Shown here in pieces: positions 58,469 to 64,000 of a DNA stretch of 64,000 nucleotides (positions are counted from its first letter, which is position 1; each line of letters opens with the position of its first letter). The position numbers and the translations under genes were made by a program. The notes under the pieces are model-generated. The model made no database searches. It saw only the letters and a program-made list of their open reading frames with translations, and was not told where the DNA came from. Origin of the DNA: Myxococcus stipitatus DSM 14675 (GTDB lineage: Bacteria > Myxococcota > Myxococcia > Myxococcales > Myxococcaceae); assembly GCF_000331735.1 (NCBI RefSeq), contig NC_020126.1:4154001-4218000 (forward strand), written 5' to 3'.

Positions 58469-58889
58469 GTAGGGACCTCAAGGGGTTACAAAGACAGACG
58501 GAGGCTGAGTCCGGCGGGCGTCTCACGACGGCGCGCCGGTGGTGGGGTTCAGTTGTCGGGCTTCTCCAAGGTCACGGCGGGGGAACGCCGCGTTGCAACG
58601 CAGACAACCATCGACCAATTTTATTTCGTATTCAACAGTTCTCGTCACGCCTGCCTGCTCTACAGCTGGCAAGGCTGCGTCGGCGAAGGTGGTGGAGGCG
58701 GAAACGTTTGTCATTGGTGGCGGGTGCACGCGGGATGTGAGGGTTTGCGCGCACGCCGTGCGGGGCCGAGGAGGCGGCCGTTGGCCCGCTGGGCATGTCC
58801 GCCGACACATTCAGTACACACGCACAACCCCTGGGAGCGAGGGGCGCGGACGGGTGGGGGCGTTAGAGGTCTGTGTTCTGGAGGTGCTC
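58469..58889. other. Gene-free divergent promoter region
   Basis: These 421 bases separate the lyase lipoprotein gene and the ATPase-TPR gene. The frame open across it is only the shadow of GC-rich sequence. An AT-rich patch near 58611-58645 probably contains promoters in one or both directions. I see no RNA gene or repeats. Confidence 0.55.
58618..58648 (-). promoter_or_regulatory. Possible promoter of the lyase lipoprotein gene
   Basis: On the minus strand GTGACG (58643-58648) could be a -35 and TAAAAT (58618-58623) a -10, separated by 19 bases, slightly long. It lies about 150 bases before the lipoprotein start in the AT-rich patch of the divergent gap. Confidence 0.25.
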
Positions 58890-61148
58890 ATGAGCTCGTC
58901 TGCGGGCGTGTGCATGGCCTGTGGGACGCGATTGGCCCCCGGCCTCGCCACATGCCCGCGCGCGTCGTCGCTGACGCCCCTGGCGGATGGCGTTCGGCGG
59001 TGGGGGACTGGTGCGTGTCTGCCCCCGCTGGTGGGGCGGTCGGCGTTGTTGGAGCGGTTGAAGTGGTGCGCGGAGGAGGCGCGGCGAGGGCTGGGGCGCG
59101 CCGTGTGGCTGGTGGGCGTGGAGGGCATTGGCAAGTCGAGGCTGAAGGACGCGCTGGTGGAGGCGTTGTCCGGCGGTCGCTTCGAGGTGTGGGAGGGCAG
59201 CGGGGTGGCCTTCCCGGGGACCCCCGCGGGGCCGTTCCTGGACCTGTTGGATGCCACGCGGGGACTCCGGCCGGCGCCGGGCGTGGGGCGCATGTCCAGC
59301 GCGGAGGCGGAGCGCGTCTGTCGCTTCCTGGACGGGCGCGAGTGGCGGGGCATCCCCGCGAGCCTCGCCTCGGAGAGCGTCGCGCTGTTCGATGCGCTCT
59401 GCCATTCGCTGCTGCCGCACCGCGCGCCGCGCGTCCTCATCCTGGAGGACTGGCAGCACGCGGACCGGCTCAGCCGGGCCATCATCGAGGTCCTGGTGAC
59501 TCGGCTGACCCACCTGCCCGTGCTGGTGCTCGTGCTGGAGCGCACGGCGGGAACGGCGCTCGTGCCCGCGCCCGCGGAGGTGCTCGAGCTGGGGCCGCTG
59601 GGGGCCGAGGAGGTGTCGGCCTGGGTGGAGTCGCGCGTGTCACCGGGCCCGGCCCGGGACGAGGTGCTGCGGGTGGGCTCGGGGCATCCGTTGATGCTGC
59701 TGCATGCGCTCGCGTACCAGCAGGAGGGCCTGCGGGAGTCGCTGCCTCGCACGGGGTCGGAGGTGCTGGGGGCACGCTTCGATGCGCTGTCCGCCACCCG
59801 GCGCGAGGCGCTGCAGGTGAGCGCGGTGCTGGGGCCGTGCTTCCCTCGGCCGGTGCTGGGGGCGCTGGTGGGTGGGTTCTCGTGCCTCGCGGCGCTGGAG
59901 TCGGGGGGCTGGCTCAAGCCCGTCTCCGGAGGGCGGTACATGTGGGGGGCTCGGACGCCAGGACTGGGGGCGACCTGGTCGGACGCGGACCGGGTGGAGC
60001 TGCACCGGCGGGCGGCGGAGGCGTATGAGGCGCTGCCCACGGAGTCTCGCAAGCGCGCGTGCGCGGAATTGTCGCGTCACTGGCTCGCGGCGAAGTGCCC
60101 GGAGCGGGCGCTGCCTCACTTGATGGAGGTGGCGGGGTGGAGCCTCGCCGCGCTCGCACCCGCGTCGGCGCTGGAGGTGTACCGGGTGGCGCTCGACGTG
60201 GCCGCGCGGCTGTCATTGGAGGCCGCGCGCCGCTGGTCTCGGGTGCTCTGGGAGCGGATGGGGGACGCGCACCGGCTGGCCGGAGAGCGCGCGGAGGCCG
60301 AGTCCGCGTGGAGGATTGCCCTCTCGCTGGATGAGCCCCATCCGGTGGCGGCGGCGCCCGAGCGGCTCCAGTGCTTGCAGAAGCTCGCGTCGGTGGTGCT
60401 GTCGCTGGAGCGCTACGACGAGGTGGTGACGCTGGCCGAGGAGGCGGGGGCGTGTGATGTGTCCCAGGACGCGCTCTTGTCCCGGGCCTCGCTCGATGCG
60501 CTGTGTGCGCTGGCGCTGTGCTGGATGGCCCGCTTCGATGAGGCCTACTCGCGGTTGGCGACCGCGCGTGCGCGGCTGCTCCAGCTCCCCAACACGGAGG
60601 TGCCTGGCCGCGCGAGCGTGGAGTCGGTCCTCCATCGCGCCATGGGGACGCTGCTGATGGGGCAGGGCCGCCCGGAGCAGGCCACCATGGAGTACGCGGC
60701 CGTGCTGCGATGGACGGAGCGCTCGGGGGATACGTGGGAGCACTCCACGGCACTGTTCAACCTGGGGGATGCGTATGCCCGCGCGGGGGAGCGTGAGCGG
60801 GCGGTGCACTACTTCCAGCTCGCGTTGGACCTCAAGGCCCGGATGGGGGACCGAGGGGGCATGGCGTACACGCACCACGGGCTCGCGCTGCTGCATTCGC
60901 AGGCCGACGCACCGGAGCTCGCGAAGGAGGATGCGGTGCGCGGGCTCCAGCTCGCGGGGATGCTGGGGGACCGGAAGCTGAAGTCGCTCCTGCGCTGTGC
61001 CCTGGGGCGGGCGCACCTGCGCCTCGGAGAGCGGGAGGAGGCCGCGCATCAGCTCCAGCTCGCCGCGCAGGATGCCGCCGCGGCCAATGCTCGACCGGAG
61101 CTGCTCCAGGCGCAGGCCGCGCTGCGTGCGCTCGAGGCTCGCCGCTGA
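58890..61148 (+). CDS. AAA-type ATPase with TPR array, unknown role
   Basis: This 752-residue protein is of the STAND-like/ATPase-TPR kind. Cys8, Cys11 and Cys22 (CMACGTRLAPGLATC) hint at a small N-terminal zinc ribbon. The Walker A motif is VGVEGIGKSRL (76-83), followed by a Walker B-like RVLILEDWQHA. The second half (about 480-750) is tetratricopeptide repeats (for example TALFNLGDAYARAGERERAV). It resembles the ATPase plus TPR part of adenylate-cyclase/kinase-linked regulators without the kinase. The ATG at 58890 has GGAGG 7 bases upstream and starts the Cys segment. The last 33 bases lie inside the first unit of a 47-bp tandem repeat, so the stop codon is inside the repeat. The ligand is unknown. 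Confidence 0.78.
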   Translation: MSSSAGVCMACGTRLAPGLATCPRASSLTPLADGVRRWGTGACLPPLVGRSALLERLKWCAEEARRGLGRAVWLVGVEGIGKSRLKDALVEALSGGRFEVWEGSGVAFPGTPAGPFLDLLDATRGLRPAPGVGRMSSAEAERVCRFLDGREWRGIPASLASESVALFDALCHSLLPHRAPRVLILEDWQHADRLSRAIIEVLVTRLTHLPVLVLVLERTAGTALVPAPAEVLELGPLGAEEVSAWVESRVSPGPARDEVLRVGSGHPLMLLHALAYQQEGLRESLPRTGSEVLGARFDALSATRREALQVSAVLGPCFPRPVLGALVGGFSCLAALESGGWLKPVSGGRYMWGARTPGLGATWSDADRVELHRRAAEAYEALPTESRKRACAELSRHWLAAKCPERALPHLMEVAGWSLAALAPASALEVYRVALDVAARLSLEAARRWSRVLWERMGDAHRLAGERAEAESAWRIALSLDEPHPVAAAPERLQCLQKLASVVLSLERYDEVVTLAEEAGACDVSQDALLSRASLDALCALALCWMARFDEAYSRLATARARLLQLPNTEVPGRASVESVLHRAMGTLLMGQGRPEQATMEYAAVLRWTERSGDTWEHSTALFNLGDAYARAGERERAVHYFQLALDLKARMGDRGGMAYTHHGLALLHSQADAPELAKEDAVRGLQLAGMLGDRKLKSLLRCALGRAHLRLGEREEAAHQLQLAAQDAAAANARPELLQAQAALRALEARR

Positions 61149-61303
61149 GGGCTCACGGTGAGGCCGCGCTGCGTGCGCTCGAGGCCCGCCGCTGAGGGCT
61201 CACGGTGAGGCCGCGCTGCGTGCGCTCGAGGCCCGCCGCTGAGGGCTCACGGTGAGGCCGCGCTGCGTGCGCTCGAGGCCCGTTGCTGAGCGCGCTCACG
61301 GTG
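61116..61303. repeat. 47-bp tandem repeat, four units, spanning the stop codon of the ATPase-TPR gene
   Basis: Four head-to-tail copies start at 61116, 61163, 61210 and 61257. Each has GCCGCGCTGCGTGCGCTCG near its start and GGGCTCACGGTGAG at its end; units 2 and 3 are almost identical and the fourth is diverged at its right end. The first copy encodes the last residues (ALRALEARR) and stop of the ATPase-TPR gene. Each unit contains the palindrome CTCGAG and the dyad CTCAC-G-GTGAG. Copy number can change without altering the protein end. Confidence 0.85.
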
Positions 61304-61325
61304 ATTGACGGAACGGTCCCGGGGG

Positions 61326-62318
61326 ATGGAGTGTCCACCGGGCGTGACCTCCTCTTCTTCGTTCCCGCGCTGGGTCCTGCCGCTGTGTCTCCTCGTCTGG
61401 GTGGGGGTGGCCCGAGGCGCCTCGGATGAGGCGGACCCCTTCGAGTCGTTCCTCCGCCCCGGTCAGCCGGTGGCGGAGGGCTTCGCGCCCTGGACCGACG
61501 TGTCGAAGGCTCGCGCCGGAAGTCCCGTGTCGGCGCTGGCGCGCGGGCGCGTGGTGTCCGTCAGCGCGGAGCGGGACCGCGTCACGCTGGAGCACCTGTT
61601 TCACGAGAACCACGAGCTGCTTCGAGTCCGCTCGGAGTACGCGGGCCTGGAGGCCGTGGCGCTTCGCGTCGATGCCCTCGTCACCCGAGGCCAGGTGCTG
61701 GGCCGGGTGGGAAGGCGGTCCGCGCCGAGCGTGTCGCTGGTCCGAGAGCGGCGCCTGTCCGTCGAGGAGGCCCGCCGCTTCACGTCCGAGCGCGCGCGCC
61801 TGCCTCAGCCCGCGACGGAGCCGGTGCTGGTGCTCATCTCCCACGCGAAGCACCAGCTCCGTCTGTACGAGCGAGGCGTCGAGCGCGCGCGGGTGGAGGT
61901 GGGCTTCGGGCAGGGGACGGGACCGAAAGTGGAGCGAGGGGACAACCGCACGCCTGTCGGCATGTACTTCATCGTCAACACGCATCGCGGGGAGTTTCCC
62001 GGCCCGTATGGCGCCTATTACGGCGGGCACTGGCTGAAGGTGAACTACCCCAACCCTTGGGACGCCCTCCGAGGCGTCGAGCGCGGCTGGCTGACGCAGA
62101 AGACGCGCGAGCGCATCGCCAAGGCGTGGGAGGCCCGCGAGGCCACGGAGGCCAGCACCCGACTGGGAAGCGGCATCGGCTTCCACGGCTGGAAGGGGGA
62201 GTGGACCCTGGAGCAGACCCAGGGCCGCCTGTCATGGGGGTGTGTCGTGTTCCATCCCCGTGATATCGCCGCGCTGTATGCGCGGATGCCGCGCGGCACC
62301 ATGGTTGTCCTCTTCTAG
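61326..62318 (+). CDS. L,D-transpeptidase (YkuD) with an M23-like N-terminal domain
   Basis: This 330-residue exported cell-wall enzyme has a hydrophobic N-terminal signal (WVLPLCLLVWVGVARGAS). Residues about 55-140 resemble the lysostaphin/M23 peptidase fold (SPVSALARGRVVSVSAERDR and VTRGQVLGRVG). I do not see the paired zinc His expected of an active M23 enzyme, so it is probably structural. The C-terminal YkuD domain has FHGWKGEW and the catalytic Cys in RLSWGCVVFHPRDIA, with the typical His and S-x-G-C. The start at the ATG at 61326 is favoured over an upstream TTG, and it lies 22 bases after the repeat ends. It probably makes 3-3 cross-links or modifies peptidoglycan. Confidence 0.82.
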   Translation: MECPPGVTSSSSFPRWVLPLCLLVWVGVARGASDEADPFESFLRPGQPVAEGFAPWTDVSKARAGSPVSALARGRVVSVSAERDRVTLEHLFHENHELLRVRSEYAGLEAVALRVDALVTRGQVLGRVGRRSAPSVSLVRERRLSVEEARRFTSERARLPQPATEPVLVLISHAKHQLRLYERGVERARVEVGFGQGTGPKVERGDNRTPVGMYFIVNTHRGEFPGPYGAYYGGHWLKVNYPNPWDALRGVERGWLTQKTRERIAKAWEAREATEASTRLGSGIGFHGWKGEWTLEQTQGRLSWGCVVFHPRDIAALYARMPRGTMVVLF

Positions 62319-62347
62319 CCGGGCCCGAGGCATGGAATTCTTCGCGG

Positions 62348-63493
62348 GTGATCGAGCTCGAGACCCCCGAAGCCTTCGAGAAGCACCTGCGCTCAGGCGC
62401 GAGCCTCTCCCATGTCGTCATCCAGGGACTGGACCTCCGGCGCTACACGCGTGAGCTGAGCACCGTCGCGCTCACCGGGACGGTGTTCCTGGGCTGCGAG
62501 CTGGAGAAGGACGCGCTCCAGGCCGCGCTCGCGCACGGAGCGCTGGTGTTCCCGCCCATCTCCGGCGTGCCGTATCACCCCTACCGAGGCAGCCTCTACA
62601 CGCCGGAGGAGCTCTACGCGGGCTTCGATCCCGCGCATCCGGAGACCTACGAGGCGACGCTCGACGCGCGCATCTATCGCCACTGGGAGGCCCACGGCCG
62701 GGGCACTCCTCCCACGCTGCTGGAGACCCTCGCGCAGCGGCTGCATGACCACGCCATCACCGACGCGATGGAGGACCTGCTCGCGGCGGGCCATGAGCCT
62801 CGGAAGGTGGTGGCCATCATGGGCGGCCACTCCATGAAGCGCGGTCAGCCGGACTATCGCGGGGTCGCGATGCTGGCGCGGGAACTGGCTCGCGCGGGGT
62901 TCTTCCTGGTCAGCGGCGGTGGCCCGGGCGCGATGGAGGCCACGCACGTGGGGGCCTGGTTCTCCCAGCGTTCCGAGAGCGAGCTGGACGCCGCGCTCGC
63001 CCTCCTCGCCAAGGCCCCCAGCTACACGGACCGGGAATGGCTGGCGCGGGCCTTCGAGGTGCGCTCCGCGTTCCCGCTGGGGCCTCGCGATGAGTTCGCG
63101 TGCTCGAGCCTGGGCATCCCCACGTGGCACTACGGCCATGAGCCGCCCAACCCCTTCGCCACGCACATCGCCAAGTACTTCGCCAACAGCGTGCGCGAGG
63201 ACGGCCTGCTCACCATCGCGAAAGGCGGCATCGTCTACGCGCCGGGCAGCGCGGGCACCATCCAGGAGATCTTCCAGGACGCGTGCCAGAACCACTACAA
63301 CAGCGTGGGCGTCATCAGCCCGATGATCTTCCTGGGCACCGAGTTCTGGACGCGCACCCGTCCCGTGTACCCGCTGCTCGCGCAGCTCGCCCAGGGGCAG
63401 GAGTATGCGCGGCACCTGATGCTGACCGACTCGCGCGACGACGTGGTGAAGGCGTTGCTGGACTATGACCGGGCCTCGCTCGACGCGGCCTGA
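62348..63493 (+). CDS. LOG-family-like Rossmann protein
   Basis: This 381-residue protein resembles the LOG/lysine-decarboxylase-like family, which includes phosphoribohydrolases for nucleotide salvage. It has VVAIMGGHSMKRGQPDYRGV, LVSGGGPGAMEATHVG and a variant of the PGGxGTxxE signature reading APGSAGTIQEIFQDA, where the second Gly is Ser. It has about 140 extra residues at the N-terminus compared with typical LOG proteins, and a further insertion, so it forms a distinct group. It is cytoplasmic. The GTG at 62348 is the first start after the transpeptidase gene (29-base gap). The reaction is uncertain. Confidence 0.75.
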   Translation: MIELETPEAFEKHLRSGASLSHVVIQGLDLRRYTRELSTVALTGTVFLGCELEKDALQAALAHGALVFPPISGVPYHPYRGSLYTPEELYAGFDPAHPETYEATLDARIYRHWEAHGRGTPPTLLETLAQRLHDHAITDAMEDLLAAGHEPRKVVAIMGGHSMKRGQPDYRGVAMLARELARAGFFLVSGGGPGAMEATHVGAWFSQRSESELDAALALLAKAPSYTDREWLARAFEVRSAFPLGPRDEFACSSLGIPTWHYGHEPPNPFATHIAKYFANSVREDGLLTIAKGGIVYAPGSAGTIQEIFQDACQNHYNSVGVISPMIFLGTEFWTRTRPVYPLLAQLAQGQEYARHLMLTDSRDDVVKALLDYDRASLDAA

Positions 63494-63528
63494 TATCTCG
63501 CGGTCGAGCGCGCCGTGAGGCGGCCAGG

Positions 63529-64000
63529 ATGGGCAACATGGGACGCAAGCGCGGGAGCTACGAGGACAAGCCGTGGATGCACAAGCCACGGGCGTTCGGG
63601 AACTACGGACCGACGCGGCCGAAGGCCATCTTCTTCGACGTGGATGACACCCTGGTCGACCGCACGGGGGCCTTCGCGCGCTACTTCGAGGCGCTCATGG
63701 CCCGCTTCCCCTCGGTGTTCCCCGAGCACCGCCGCGCCGAGGACTTCGCCACCATCCAGTCGTTCGACGGGCGAGGAGGGCGGGACCGGGACGCCTTCTG
63801 CCTCGACGTGACGAAGACCTTCCCCATGGGCATCTCCGCGAAGGAGCTGTGGACGGACTTCCGGATGACCCTGCCGGGCCTGGTGGGGACGGACGCGAAG
63901 CTGGTGGAGTGGGTGAGCGCGCTGGCGAAGCGCCATCCCGTTGTCACCGTCTCCAATGGATTCGCGGGCACCCAGCGCATGAAGCTCCTGCGCGCGGGCC
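63529..64000 (+). CDS. HAD-superfamily hydrolase (partial, cut by right edge)
   Basis: At least 157 residues are visible of this haloacid-dehalogenase-type phosphatase. Motif I is AIFFDVDDTLVDRTG, whose first Asp of D-x-D-x-T is the nucleophile. Motif II is VVTVSNGFAGT. A helical cap region follows motif I (about residues 45-110), as in subfamily IA, close to YjjG/GPH-like phosphatases. The N-terminal 30 residues (GRKRGSYEDKPWMHKPRAFG) are an unusual basic leader. The ATG at 63529 has GAGG about 9 bases upstream. The substrate is unknown, and the C-terminus with motifs III and IV is beyond the window. Confidence 0.82.
   Translation, partial: MGNMGRKRGSYEDKPWMHKPRAFGNYGPTRPKAIFFDVDDTLVDRTGAFARYFEALMARFPSVFPEHRRAEDFATIQSFDGRGGRDRDAFCLDVTKTFPMGISAKELWTDFRMTLPGLVGTDAKLVEWVSALAKRHPVVTVSNGFAGTQRMKLLRAG

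Noticed and set aside
56906-60028. A 1040-residue plus-strand open frame across the lyase and ATPase-TPR genes
   Set aside because: It crosses the AT-rich divergent promoter gap and two real genes in different frames and shows no domain.
61151-61303. CRISPR array interpretation of the 47-bp repeat
   Set aside because: The units are directly adjacent without unique spacers, so it is a simple tandem repeat.

Overview
The window is one stretch of a very GC-rich bacterial chromosome with strong G/C third-position bias, densely packed with genes and ATGA/GTGA overlaps. The content suggests a fruiting-type myxobacterium (Myxococcota, Myxococcus/Corallococcus-like). Evidence for this is a zinc-finger/Ser-Thr-kinase/TPR protein divergent from an ECF-like sigma factor, an AgmX-type lipoprotein, many secreted or lipoprotein hydrolases, and a sphingosine-phosphate-lyase-like enzyme. 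The genus call is inference. I saw no rRNA, tRNA, CRISPR array, insertion sequence or phage gene.

Region 1 (1-8379, minus strand) is most of an aryl-polyene (APE, flexirubin-like) pigment operon. In transcription order it encodes a ketosynthase-like chain-length factor, an acyltransferase, two acyl carrier proteins, a membrane protein, an AMP-ligase fused to a dehydratase-like domain, a glycosyltransferase, a second acyltransferase, a histidine/tyrosine ammonia-lyase-family enzyme, a thioesterase and a LolA-like carrier cut by the left edge. The catalytic ketosynthase, ketoreductase and exporter genes should lie beyond the left edge. Region 2 (8833-16142) holds a small secreted Cys protein, a GNAT acetyltransferase, the zinc-finger kinase and its divergent sigma factor, a phytanoyl-CoA-dioxygenase-like oxygenase, an AgmX-like lipoprotein, a glyoxalase-fold protein and a LysR regulator.

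Region 3 (16152-22271) starts with a LysR-type operator palindrome and an acetolactate-synthase-like/aldehyde dehydrogenase operon, then an MscS channel and a secreted M28 aminopeptidase. Region 4 (22350-26788) is a VWA-PP2C-kinase signalling triad resembling TerY-P systems, with a class A beta-lactamase-fold serine hydrolase attached. Region 5 (26854-38095) is mixed metabolism and hydrolases: amidase, PlsC acyltransferase, M19 dipeptidase lipoprotein, a SWIM/SNF2 helicase, a DUF885 peptidase and a P1 (DmpA-type) peptidase.

Region 6 (38221-43142) is a Hen1/Pnkp RNA-repair operon preceded by an abutting propeller-like gene. Region 7 (43150-50854) has a cupin, an AI-2E-family transporter, a large M36 (fungalysin-type) protease with Fn3-like repeats and a GT39-like membrane glycosyltransferase. 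Region 8 (51034-55349) pairs an FGGY kinase with a sphingosine-1-phosphate-lyase-like PLP enzyme, converging on a single-chain phenylalanyl-tRNA-synthetase-like protein. Region 9 (55632-64000) holds an iron-type dehydrogenase with an ABM monooxygenase, a discoidin/heparin-lyase-like lipoprotein, an ATPase-TPR protein whose stop codon lies inside a 47-bp tandem repeat, an M23-like/YkuD L,D-transpeptidase, a LOG-like protein and a HAD hydrolase cut by the right edge. Several gene ends carry long perfect GC-rich hairpins without U tracts.
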